Below, piece after piece: positions 42,401 to 49,734 of a stretch of DNA of 64,000 nucleotides. The notes below the pieces were generated by a model. The model had not been told where the DNA came from. It saw nothing but the letters and a program-made list of their open reading frames with translations, and searched no databases. This DNA is from CAZZEX01 sp964653285 (GTDB lineage: Bacteria; Chloroflexota; Anaerolineae; B4-G1): contig CAZZEX010000007.1 of the NCBI GenBank assembly GCA_964653285.1, positions 1 to 64,000 on the forward strand. Direction: 5' to 3'. Numbering within the stretch: the first letter of the stretch is position 1; each line of letters starts with the position of its first letter. Both the position numbers and the translations under genes were made by a program.

Positions 42401-42884
42401 GGCGCTGGTCTTTACTCAGTTTGCCGAGATGGGCGCGCTCCTGCAGAGATACCTCCAGAACCTCTTCGGCGGCGAGGTGCTGTTCCTCTACGGCGGCACG
42501 TCGGCGAAGCAGCGCGACCGGATGATCGGTCGCTTCCAGGAGGAGCGGCACGGCCCGGCCATTTTCGTCCTTTCGCTCAAGGCGGGCGGCCTGGGGCTGA
42601 ACCTGACCCGCGCCAACCACGTCTTCCACTTCGACCGCTGGTGGAACCCGGCCGTGGAGAACCAGGCTACCGACCGCGCCTTCCGCATTGGGCAGACGAA
42701 GGACGTGTGGGTGCACAAATTCGTCTGCGGCGGCACGCTGGAGGAGCGGATTGACGAACTCATTGAGAGCAAGAAGGCGCTGGCGGAAAGCGTCATCGGC
42801 GCGGGGGAGGCCTGGCTGACGGAACTGAGCACCGACCAGTTGCGGGAGATGGTCACGTTGAGCCGGGATGCCACGGGAGGGTAA
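39432..42884 (+). CDS. SNF2-family helicase with an N-terminal alpha-CTD-like domain
   Basis: 1150 aa. Residues 8-60 (IDALNLPTRARNALVRAGITTLENLVARSDLELLALRGFGSTSLAHVRERL) match the helix-hairpin-helix alpha-CTD of RNA polymerase. A variable region (to about 690) contains SNF2-associated helical segments and a palindromic insert (40310-40393). The SNF2 core has Walker A DDMGLGKT, Walker B VLDEAQKIKN, LTGTPVENRLSELWSIMQFL, and helicase-C motifs FVLRRVKTDP, LVFTQFAEMG, SLKAGGLGLNLT and DRWWNPAVENQATDRAFRIGQ. It is a bacterial SNF2 translocase that probably acts on nucleic acid-protein complexes. Its usual partner, a SWIM zinc-finger gene, is at 45410 after an inserted restriction-modification pair. 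Confidence 0.93.
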   Translation: MANLYAQHPIDALNLPTRARNALVRAGITTLENLVARSDLELLALRGFGSTSLAHVRERLAARERERQPDEAVPGEESGAGPDDGDEHRRELLTPLPGRQVLHATWIPGSPGHLFLWGEGEPLPPRKGRAPKTPPHPFQLPPAVLRDALPGLIPADVDEARALAHLPATGCTPQPSPQLIRDFLAEDPGELESLGLWRVDGLALPPLVALAFLNDLPRPEDLAPRIAPGADLRFWSLAGKLALELLARQQFAPTLARQNGSLRALWVPVLDRPEDLRRVERLAQAMPPVCRALTPPSAPPHGGGGRGIASPPMGGMKGGDEPPAPRALLKDFLGAMVDTAVRTWPPPLLQVVTKRDDPALRAWLTALFRANSSVDAPSRDLEKLHAEVARWLEQLLAGAEEPFRLCVRLEPPAPPESEDEEETPLWVPPDEWALRFFLQARDDPSLLVPAGLVWREQDSTLRYLDRRFDKPQERLLAGLGQAARLFPPLEDSLRTARPEACYLDTEQAYTFLREAAPLLEQSGLGVLVPQWWKKRHKRLGVHATLSPADGKGILNLNALVRFHWQLALGDHTLAPGEFTRLAALKLPLVQVRGEWVELQPEQIEAAIRFWEKRAAEEEMTLRQALQMGLAEEGQAGDLPVVGVEAKGWVRDLLRRLGGGEPLTELPPPQGFVGQLRPYQVRGFSWLDFLRRWGLGACLADDMGLGKTIETIALILHDLEESRADGPILVICPTSVVGNWAREIGRFAPSLRVMVHHGSDRASGEEFAAHARQANVVISTYALARRDEETLRAVEWGGVVLDEAQKIKNPSAKQTQAIRRLPATYRVALTGTPVENRLSELWSIMQFLNPGYLGSQKSFRTNFARPIERYQDREAAAHLRKLIRPFVLRRVKTDPTVIQDLPEKLEHKVYCTLTPEQATLYQAVVEDAMLQVEEAEGIQRRGLVLSMLLRLKQICNHPAQFLGDGSSLPDRSGKLARLGEMLEEVLSVEERALVFTQFAEMGALLQRYLQNLFGGEVLFLYGGTSAKQRDRMIGRFQEERHGPAIFVLSLKAGGLGLNLTRANHVFHFDRWWNPAVENQATDRAFRIGQTKDVWVHKFVCGGTLEERIDELIESKKALAESVIGAGEAWLTELSTDQLREMVTLSRDATGG

Positions 42885-42891
42885 GGGATCA

Positions 42892-44097
42892 ATGAGAGCA
42901 AGTACAACAAACTCTGGCAAGACAGTGGCTGAATTGAGAGATTACAATGTCCTCACAGTCGAACATGCGCGCAACATAGCCACGACCTGGTTGGAGAGTG
43001 TAAGGTTAGAAGAAGCCATCGCCTTTGGATTGCCGGAGATAGACGATAGGTATCACGTGTGGCGTGTTCCACTCGTGGGGAAAGATCGACGCGAGAGGGT
43101 CGGTGAAATCGTCATTGATGCGCGAACGTCTTTGATCTACGAGGACAAAACAACTGCCAGGGATGTTCTCGAAAGACGTTTGTTGAGAAGAAAGGGTGGT
43201 CAAAGAAAACAGACGCCGGGAAATAGACGGTGCAAAATTTCCGCTCTAAGAAACACGATAGCCTGTGGAGACGCCGAAGACATCCTACAGCAACTGCCAG
43301 AAGAGTCTATCAATCTTGTCTTTACGTCGCCGCCATACTACAACGCGAGACCCGAATACACGGAGTACATTACGTACGAAGAATATCTCCTGAAGATGCG
43401 CAAAGTGATTCAACTCTGTCATCGTGTTCTGAACGAGGGGCGATTCTTTGTCATGAACGTCTCGCCAATTCTGATACGTCGTGCGAGCAGGAGTGAGTCG
43501 TCAAAAAGAATCGCTGTGCCGTTTGACATGCACAGGCTGTTTGTGGAGGAAGGATTTGATTTTATAGACGACATCATCTGGGAAAAGCCCGCAGGAGCGG
43601 GATGGGCGACTGGGCGAGGTCGCAGATTTGCCGCAGATAGAAATCCACTTCAATACAAGCCGGTCCCAGTGACTGAATATGTCCTGGTATATCGAAAGCA
43701 CACAGACCGCTTGATAGATTGGAATATCCGGGTGCATCCCAAACAGGAACTGGTGCAGGCGTCGAAAATAGCCGATGGATATGAAACCACAAATATCTGG
43801 CACATCAAACCGTCGCATGACAAGAAACACCCGGCTGTATTCCCCGAAGAACTTGCGACGAAGGTGATCACCTACTACTCCTTTGTAGATGATGTTGTTC
43901 TGGACCCGTTCGCCGGTATCGGCACTGTTGGTCAGGCCGCAGCGAAACTAGGCAGACTTTTTGTGCTCATTGAGATAAACCCGGAATATGCACACGAGAT
44001 TTGCCAACGGGCGAGAAAGTGGCTGGGCAAAGAAGACGTTCAGGACGTTTTTCTCATCAACTGCCCTCCCATTCCCGTTGACGATATGCTTCTGTAA
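42892..44097 (+). CDS. DNA methyltransferase (beta-class N4C/N6A), CfrBI-type modification gene
   Basis: 401 aa. Catalytic motif IV is TSPPYYN near residue 145 and the AdoMet motif I is DPFAGIGTVGQAA near residue 330, the order of beta-class amino-methyltransferases; TSPPY favours N4-cytosine. Residues 1-95 form an extra N-terminal domain (VAELRDYNVLTVEHARNIATTWL...) I do not recognise. Start ATG 42892 overlaps none but lies 7 bases after the SNF2 stop. GC is clearly lower than in the flanking genes. The next gene is the cognate endonuclease. Confidence 0.88.
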   Translation: MRASTTNSGKTVAELRDYNVLTVEHARNIATTWLESVRLEEAIAFGLPEIDDRYHVWRVPLVGKDRRERVGEIVIDARTSLIYEDKTTARDVLERRLLRRKGGQRKQTPGNRRCKISALRNTIACGDAEDILQQLPEESINLVFTSPPYYNARPEYTEYITYEEYLLKMRKVIQLCHRVLNEGRFFVMNVSPILIRRASRSESSKRIAVPFDMHRLFVEEGFDFIDDIIWEKPAGAGWATGRGRRFAADRNPLQYKPVPVTEYVLVYRKHTDRLIDWNIRVHPKQELVQASKIADGYETTNIWHIKPSHDKKHPAVFPEELATKVITYYSFVDDVVLDPFAGIGTVGQAAAKLGRLFVLIEINPEYAHEICQRARKWLGKEDVQDVFLINCPPIPVDDMLL

Positions 44098-44127
44098 GCC
44101 AAATCAACATATAGAGGGTGATATTCG

Positions 44128-45234
44128 ATGAAACAATCCAAGTCCTTTCAGGTCACGAGTTTGACCAAACTCATGAGCGAGGAATCTTTGAATCTACTCG
44201 ATGCCAGTGGCCCTGAGTTGGTCAGAAGAATCGGTATGGATGCTGTCAGGACTGTAGTATTCGATGTTCTGTCAGGCAGGAATCTACGGGATTCAACCGA
44301 AATGCTCACACGTCGCAGATTGGCAGCCCTAAATGCGGCTACAGTGTCCATGTTTCTCAAGGGCACTGCGATTCAACTGGATTTTGTCGAGCGGCTGCCA
44401 GCCATTGCCGCAAGAATCCTCAAGGACGGCCGTCTCTCCAAGTCTGAAAGATGGGTAGCACAATGGGCATTGGGTCTAACAGACAAAGCCAGTCAGAATG
44501 TTCTCCGCGATGACGCCAGTCTGCTGGCAGAGTATCGAGATCGCTATGTCTCGACGTGCGAGGAAATCATTCGTGAGAGCATAGCTGAATTTGGCAATCT
44601 TGGCGGCGAGATACGCCTTGGCGATGAACTGATGACAACCCTCAGTTGGAAATTCATAGTCTACTTGCTTGGAACGGTTGGGGCACAAACCCTGACCATA
44701 CGGGGGTCAGAGAAATCGGCCTACGGTAAGCCATTCGAACGACTGGTTCTTGGTTCTTTGCTACATATTCTTAATTTTCGCTTCGTGGGTCCGGATGGCC
44801 CGAAGCAGTTTGAGCGCGAGTTTTGGTTATCGTCACGGGGGGAGAAAAGAGAAAGTGATACAACAGCTCTCTGGCGGGCGGGACAAGGGATACGTTTTGA
44901 CATTGGATTCATTGGTCGAGGAAATCCCGAAATCTCGCTGGACAAAGTGACACGATTTGCTCGCGAGATGGAGTTGGGTCGATCCAAATGGTACATGGCA
45001 ACCATTATCATCGTTGACCGCATAGGGCAGGGTAGCGGAATCAAGGACATGGCCCAGGAGATAGGCGGTGATATTGTCCAGATGAGCATGACTTATTGGC
45101 CTCAAGAGGTGGCTCAGATTCTCAATCACAGGATGAAATTTCAACATCCATTGGTAGATATGCACCGTTCTGAGATCAGCAGCTACTTGAAAGAAGCGAT
45201 GAAAAGCGTTCCACTGGTGGACTATTTGCCCTGA
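44128..45234 (+). CDS. Restriction endonuclease, CfrBI family
   Basis: 368 aa. LVRRIGMDAVRTVVFDVLSGRNLRDSTEMLTRRRLAALNAAT near the start and YGKPFERLVLGSLLHILNFRFVG, RFDIGFIGRGNPEISLDKVTRFAREMEL in the C-terminal half match CfrBI-type enzymes (family target CCWWGG). The FERLVLGSLL...FDIGF...D-x-x-T pattern is consistent with a PD-(D/E)XK core. It lies 30 bases after the methyltransferase, with its own AGAGGG site. AT-rich like its partner. Specificity is inferred from family only. Confidence 0.75.
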   Translation: MKQSKSFQVTSLTKLMSEESLNLLDASGPELVRRIGMDAVRTVVFDVLSGRNLRDSTEMLTRRRLAALNAATVSMFLKGTAIQLDFVERLPAIAARILKDGRLSKSERWVAQWALGLTDKASQNVLRDDASLLAEYRDRYVSTCEEIIRESIAEFGNLGGEIRLGDELMTTLSWKFIVYLLGTVGAQTLTIRGSEKSAYGKPFERLVLGSLLHILNFRFVGPDGPKQFEREFWLSSRGEKRESDTTALWRAGQGIRFDIGFIGRGNPEISLDKVTRFAREMELGRSKWYMATIIIVDRIGQGSGIKDMAQEIGGDIVQMSMTYWPQEVAQILNHRMKFQHPLVDMHRSEISSYLKEAMKSVPLVDYLP

Positions 45235-45287
45235 GCCCGCTATGCTGTACTTTGTCCGCATCTTCTCAAAAAGTTGGGGCAATGTAG

Positions 45288-45413
45288 ACAAGGTTTCCAT
45301 ACCTCCGTGCGCCGATCGCGGTTCCGGTGGGTGATTTTATCCTGGCGCGGGATGCTCTGGGTAATCGGCATGTGATGATAGGTCAGGGCATGACACGGGA
45401 GAACGCCGAATGA
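45288..45413 (+). pseudogene. 3' remnant of an unidentified gene, coupled to the SWIM gene
   Basis: An open frame with no start (TRFPYLRAPIAVPVGDFILARD...MTRENAE) ends with TGA overlapping the SWIM start codon (ATGA, 45410-45413). Its composition is GC-rich like the flanking chromosome, in contrast to the restriction genes just before it. This looks like the tail of the gene that once preceded the SWIM gene, cut off by the insertion. The frame stops at a TAG at 45285. Confidence 0.5.
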
Positions 45414-46309
45414 GCCGTAGAAGATACAGCAGTTACTGGGGCTACTTCCCCAAAACTACCCCCATCCCGGTCAAGGATGGCATCAAGGCACACACGCAGC
45501 GCGGGCAGTTTGGGAAGAACTGGTGGGCGCGGCGCTGGATCGCGGTACTGCAATCCTTCGGCTGGAGCAACCGCCTCCAGCGCGGCCGCACCTACGCCCG
45601 CAAGGGCCAGGTGCTGAACATTGACGTGCACCCGGGGCGGGTCACCGCCCGCGTGCAGGGCTCCCGCCGCAAACCCTACAGTGTACGCATCAAGATCACA
45701 CCGCTGAGCGATGACGAATGGCATCAGGCGATTGACGCCATGGCCGGGCAGGCACTTTTCGCCGCGCAACTCCTGGCCGGCGAGATGCCGCCGGAGATCG
45801 AGCAGGCATTCCAGGCCGCCGGCGTCTCCCTCTTCCCCACCAGCGACGATATCGCGATGAGCTGTTCCTGCCCCGACTGGGCCGTCCCCTGCAAGCACAT
45901 CGCCGCCGTCTACTACCTGCTGGGAGAGGAGTTCGACCGTGACCCGTTCCTCCTGTTCACACTGCGGGGCCGCACCCGCGAGCAGGTGATGGAGGCGTTG
46001 CGGGCCCGCCGCGCCGCTAGTGCTCCACCGGCTGAGGAAGCCGCACTGGAGGAGGCACCAGAGCCCCAGGCGGAGCCGCTGGAGGCCGATCTTTCTCGCT
46101 TCTGGGAACTGCGGGGAAGCGTGGGTGGACTCCGCGTGACCATCGCGCCGCCGCCGGTGGAGACGGCACTCTTGAAGCGGTTGGGTCCGCCCCCTTTCTC
46201 TCGCCGCCCCGAGGCATTCATCAGCGCGCTGACCCTGGCCTACGCCGCCGTCACCGACCGGGCACTGGCGCTGGCTTTCGGAGAGGATCAATTTGCGAAT
46301 GGCGAATAG
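45410..46309 (+). CDS. SWIM zinc-finger protein, SNF2 partner
   Basis: 299 aa. It starts YSSYWGYFPKTTPIPVKDGIKAHTQRGQFGKNWWARRWI and has the zinc motif CSCPDWAVPCKHIAAVYYLLGEEFDRDPFLLF (C-x-C...C-x-H). This protein is regularly encoded beside SNF2 helicases and is thought to bind DNA or the helicase. The start is coupled (ATGA) to a remnant frame. Its stop codon lies in the heptamer array at 46295. Confidence 0.9.
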   Translation: MSRRRYSSYWGYFPKTTPIPVKDGIKAHTQRGQFGKNWWARRWIAVLQSFGWSNRLQRGRTYARKGQVLNIDVHPGRVTARVQGSRRKPYSVRIKITPLSDDEWHQAIDAMAGQALFAAQLLAGEMPPEIEQAFQAAGVSLFPTSDDIAMSCSCPDWAVPCKHIAAVYYLLGEEFDRDPFLLFTLRGRTREQVMEALRARRAASAPPAEEAALEEAPEPQAEPLEADLSRFWELRGSVGGLRVTIAPPPVETALLKRLGPPPFSRRPEAFISALTLAYAAVTDRALALAFGEDQFANGE

Positions 46310-46329
46310 CGAATAGCGAATGGCGAATA
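46295..46329. repeat. Five tandem heptamers GCGAATR across a gene junction
   Basis: GCGAATG, GCGAATA, GCGAATA, GCGAATG, GCGAATA. The SWIM stop codon (46307-46309) and the next gene's ATG (46320) are both inside the array. Confidence 0.9.
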
Positions 46330-47747
46330 GGGAACGGAGCTCTCTCTCAATAGTCGTCCTGCTCCTCGGCCTGCTTGCGGGCGCCGGCTGTGCCCCTATA
46401 CCGACCGCTACGCTCTCCCTCACGTCCACCCCGCCGCCGCCGGCCACACCGACGCACACGCCCCCCCCACCCTCCACGGCCACGCTCACCCCAACCACTA
46501 CATCTACACCTACATCCACGCCCGTCCCGACCGACACCCCTACCTCTACACCCCCACCCACGCCTATCCCCACCGACACCCCTACTCTCACGCCCATCCC
46601 TCCTACTTCTATCCCCTCCGACACCCCCACTCCCATACCCCCTCCCCCTACCCTCACACCTTCTCTCCCCTTTGCCCCTGCGCCTCCACCCGGGCGGATG
46701 TTTGCCACTCTGGACGACTACTGGGCCGGGGCCGCCGAGTGGGTGCCAGAACCGTTTGACGTGGGCCTGCCCACGGGCGAATCGGACACCGTCTACCGGG
46801 GCGGCACCGAGTTCTGGTCCTACCTGCACGCCAGCCATCAGTCAGCGGGGGTGGTGGACCAGTGCGGCGACCCGGTCCCCTTCCCTGGCTGCGTCACGCT
46901 GTGGAAGAGCCACGATGGCGGGCTCCACTTCGTCCTCGAAAACCCCGTCTGCCTCTTCCCCTGCGCCACCTGCCCATGCGACACTGGTCGGGACCACACC
47001 CAACAGCAGCAGTACCCGCGCGTCTTCTTCGATAACGACCGCGCCTACATGGTCTACGAGTGGGGGGCGGGCACCTATCTGCGCACCTCCCCCGACGGCC
47101 TCCAGTGGTCGGCCGAGGCCCACGTGCCCGGCACCGGTGCCTGGCACGTCGAGCAGGGTCCGTGCACCGAGGCGGAATCCATCGGCAAGCACCCCCATAT
47201 CTACTCGGAACTGGAGTGGGACTGCCTGGTGGGCGCGCCGCCGGGCATCTACGTCGAGGGCAACCTGCTGTACGTCTTCGTAGGCCTGGGGCGGGCCCCG
47301 GGGCATATGGGCTGTTACGTGGGCAACAAGTACGCCGGAGCGGGGGGCTTGCGCAAGTGTGCCTCCAATCCCCTCTTTGGGGCGGAACTCGGCTACGGGA
47401 CAGTGGATGCCCTGGGAGCGGCAGCCAATCCCTACTTCGAGTTCCGCACCATCTCCTCAGCCGACGTGGTGCGGGTGGGCGACCACTACTACATGGCCTA
47501 CGAGGGCGTGCGCGGCCCCAGTGACCCCACCGTCGTGGATGACCAATTCGGGCTGGGATTTGCCCGCAGCGTGGGGCTAGCCATTGACGGGCCGTGGGAG
47601 AAGTACCCCGGCAACCCGGTGACTATGGACCTGGCCAACAACTGGGGCGTGGGCCACGCGGACATCGTCATCGTCGGCCCGGCCACCTATCTCTACACAG
47701 CCACCTCGCCCACCACCCGTGGGCGGTACGTGCTGGTGCGACGATAA
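46320..47747 (+). CDS. Predicted lipoprotein with a Thr/Pro-rich stalk and a beta-propeller-like domain
   Basis: 475 aa. Signal peptide SLSIVVLLLGLLAGAGC with a likely lipidated Cys, then about 85 residues of TPT/PTP stalk, then a domain (about 125-475) with repeated propeller-like blades: FWSYLHASHQSAG, LWKSHDGGLHFVLEN, PRVFFDNDRAYMVYEWGAGTYLRTSPDGLQW, DHYYMAYEGVRGPSD and HADIVIVGPATYLYTATS, as in GH43/sialidase-type folds. Twelve or so Cys suggest disulfides or metal sites. The start codon lies in the heptamer repeat, so the true start is uncertain. Likely cell-surface; substrate unknown. Confidence 0.7.
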   Translation: MANRERSSLSIVVLLLGLLAGAGCAPIPTATLSLTSTPPPPATPTHTPPPPSTATLTPTTTSTPTSTPVPTDTPTSTPPPTPIPTDTPTLTPIPPTSIPSDTPTPIPPPPTLTPSLPFAPAPPPGRMFATLDDYWAGAAEWVPEPFDVGLPTGESDTVYRGGTEFWSYLHASHQSAGVVDQCGDPVPFPGCVTLWKSHDGGLHFVLENPVCLFPCATCPCDTGRDHTQQQQYPRVFFDNDRAYMVYEWGAGTYLRTSPDGLQWSAEAHVPGTGAWHVEQGPCTEAESIGKHPHIYSELEWDCLVGAPPGIYVEGNLLYVFVGLGRAPGHMGCYVGNKYAGAGGLRKCASNPLFGAELGYGTVDALGAAANPYFEFRTISSADVVRVGDHYYMAYEGVRGPSDPTVVDDQFGLGFARSVGLAIDGPWEKYPGNPVTMDLANNWGVGHADIVIVGPATYLYTATSPTTRGRYVLVRR

Positions 47748-47753
47748 CCACTG

Positions 47754-47781
47754 GCGAATAGCAAATGGCAAACAGCGAACC
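47754..47781. repeat. Four degenerate heptamers after the lipoprotein gene
   Basis: GCGAATA, GCAAATG, GCAAACA, GCGAACC. Same unit as the array at 46295-46329, so the lipoprotein gene is flanked by related arrays in the same orientation. Confidence 0.75.
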
Positions 47782-47870
47782 AGGCATCAGGCATCGCACA
47801 TCACACAATACGCAGTGCGCAACATGCATTACGTTTTGCCTTTCACGAGCCGATGAACCGGAGGGACACT

Positions 47871-48275
47871 ATGAACCCATCTATCCACCATGTAGCCATT
47901 GCCGTCCGCGACCTGGACGCGGCGCTGGCTTTTTACCGCGACACGCTGGGGCTGAAGATGACCGAGCGATGTGAGGTGCCCGAGGAGGGGGTCGAGATCG
48001 CCTTCCTGCCGACCGGCAAGGGAGAGGTCGAGTTGCTCCGGCCTCTAAACGAAGAAAGCGGCGTGGCCCGCTTTCTGAAGAAACGCGGCGAGGGCCTGCA
48101 CCACGTCTGCCTGGCGGTGGAGGATATTGAGGCGGCGATGGAGAACCTGCGGGCCGCCGGAGCACGCTTGCTGAGCGAGGAACCCCGCGTCAACGTGCAC
48201 GGCACCCGCTACGTCTTCGTCCACCCAACGTCCACCCACGGCGTGCTGCTGGAATTGTACGAAGCGGTGGGATGA
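47871..48275 (+). CDS. mce: Methylmalonyl-CoA epimerase
   Basis: 134-aa vicinal-oxygen-chelate fold protein. It has the two repeats and metal ligands typical of the family: HHVAIAVRDLDAALAFYRDTLGL, VEIAFLPTGKGEVELLRPL, GLHHVCLAVEDIEAAMENL and GVLLELYE. Interconverts R- and S-methylmalonyl-CoA, which fits the transcarboxylase subunits at 2163-11453. Start ATG 47871 after GGAGGG; no mutase gene is in the window. Confidence 0.9.
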   Translation: MNPSIHHVAIAVRDLDAALAFYRDTLGLKMTERCEVPEEGVEIAFLPTGKGEVELLRPLNEESGVARFLKKRGEGLHHVCLAVEDIEAAMENLRAAGARLLSEEPRVNVHGTRYVFVHPTSTHGVLLELYEAVG

Positions 48276-48306
48276 CTGAATAAACCCGCGAGCAACAACG
48301 TTAAAC

Positions 48307-49734
48307 ATGCAATACCACATCTCCACTATTGGTTGTCAAATGAACGTGGCCGACTCGCGGCGGCTGGCCTCGGCGCTGGAGCGGCTGGGCTACACGCCCG
48401 CCGACCGAGCCGAGGAGGCCGACGTCGTCGTGCTCAACACCTGCGTCGTGCGCCAGTCGGCCGAGAACAAGGTCTACGGGCGGCTGGGCAGCCTGCACTC
48501 CCTGAAGAAACGGAAGCCGGCGATGGTCGTCGGGCTGATGGGCTGCCTGGTAGGCGTGAAAGACCCGGCCCCGCTGCGCCGCCGCTTCCCCTGGGTGGAC
48601 GTATTTATGCCCCCTTCGGAGCCGGGGCCGCTGCTTGAGTACCTGGCCGAACGAGGGATGGCGGACGAGGGCTGGGCGCTGGAGACGACGGAGGCCGCCC
48701 GTCGCTACCGCCTGCAAGAGGGCGACCTGCTCCTCCCGGCCCACGACCGAGATACCCTCGTCTCAGCCTACATCTCCATTATCCTGGGCTGCTCCCACGC
48801 CTGCACCTATTGCATCATCCCCTATCGGCGTGGCCCCGAGCGAAGCCGCCCCGTCGAGGAGATCCTGGCCGAGGCACGGGCACTGGCGGCGCAGGGGGTG
48901 AAAGAGATCACGCTACTGGGGCAGATCGTGGACCGGTATGGGTTAGAAACCGGGTTTTTAGGAAAAAACCCGGTTTCTCCCTTGGTGGGACTGCTGCAAC
49001 AACTCCACGAGATCGAGGGTCTCCAACGCATCCGCTTCCTCACGTCGCACCCAAACTGGATGACGGGCGAATTGCTGAACGCCGTGGCGGAGTTACCAAA
49101 GGTGTGCGAGCACATTGAGGTGCCAGCGCAGGCCGGCGACGACGAAGTGCTGGCGCGCATGCGGCGCGGCTACACCGCTGACGGCTACCGGAGCCTGATC
49201 GCGCGCATCCGCGAGCGCATCCCCGGCGTCTCCATCGCCACCGACATCATCGTCGGCTTCCCCGGCGAGACGGAGGCTCAGTTCCAGCGCACCTACAACC
49301 TGCTGGCCGAACTGCGGCTCGACAAGGCCCACGTCGCCCGCTACTCCCCGCGCCCGCAGACGCTAGCCGCCCGCCGCTTCCCCGACGACGTGCCGCCAGA
49401 GGAGAAGGAACAGCGCCGCAAAGCGCTCGATGACCTGCAGGCCAAGATCGTGGGGGAGATCAACGGACGCTTGCTGGGACAGACGGTCGAGGTGCTCGTC
49501 GTCGGGCGGAAAAAGGAACGGTGGTGGGGGCGCACCCGCACCAACAAACTGGTCTTCTTCGAAGATGAAGGGGACTGGCGGGGTCAACTGGCTCCGGTGC
49601 GCATCACATGGACTGGGCCGTGGTCGCTCATCGGAGAAATCAGAACCTTAGCGAAGGCACCTACGGCAGATAGATGTGGGGGTCCACCGGGCGGCCGTGG
49701 TAGCGTAACTCAAAGTGCAGATGCGGTCCGGTAG
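48307..49734 (+). CDS. miaB: tRNA-2-methylthio-N6-dimethylallyladenosine synthase (MiaB)
   Basis: 475-aa radical-SAM methylthiotransferase for A37 of tRNA. N-terminal cluster Cys in STIGCQMNVADS, VVLNTCVVR and GLMGCLVG; radical-SAM motif GCSHACTYCIIPYRRGPERSR; then SHPNWMTG, VPAQAGDDEVLARMRRGYT, DIIVGFPGETEAQF and a TRAM domain. The usual LGQNVxxYG is LLGQIVDRYG, followed by a 15-bp-armed palindromic insert. The last 25 or so residues (from about 49661) are translated from DNA that is antisense to the M23 gene and look non-native. No clear ribosome-binding site. Confidence 0.93.
   Translation: MQYHISTIGCQMNVADSRRLASALERLGYTPADRAEEADVVVLNTCVVRQSAENKVYGRLGSLHSLKKRKPAMVVGLMGCLVGVKDPAPLRRRFPWVDVFMPPSEPGPLLEYLAERGMADEGWALETTEAARRYRLQEGDLLLPAHDRDTLVSAYISIILGCSHACTYCIIPYRRGPERSRPVEEILAEARALAAQGVKEITLLGQIVDRYGLETGFLGKNPVSPLVGLLQQLHEIEGLQRIRFLTSHPNWMTGELLNAVAELPKVCEHIEVPAQAGDDEVLARMRRGYTADGYRSLIARIRERIPGVSIATDIIVGFPGETEAQFQRTYNLLAELRLDKAHVARYSPRPQTLAARRFPDDVPPEEKEQRRKALDDLQAKIVGEINGRLLGQTVEVLVVGRKKERWWGRTRTNKLVFFEDEGDWRGQLAPVRITWTGPWSLIGEIRTLAKAPTADRCGGPPGGRGSVTQSADAVR
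48945..48978. repeat. Perfect 15-bp inverted repeat inside miaB
   Basis: AGAAACCGGGTTTTT (48945-48959) and AAAAACCCGGTTTCT (48964-48978) around AGGA. It is read in frame as ETGFLGKNPVS. I recognise this text as an intergenic repeat in cyanobacterial and Chloroflexota genomes. Confidence 0.9.

Noticed and set aside
45383..46708. Minus-strand Gly/Val-rich frame (GVGVGV repeats, 441 aa)
   Set aside because: It is the complement of the Thr/Pro stalk of the lipoprotein and of the SWIM gene.
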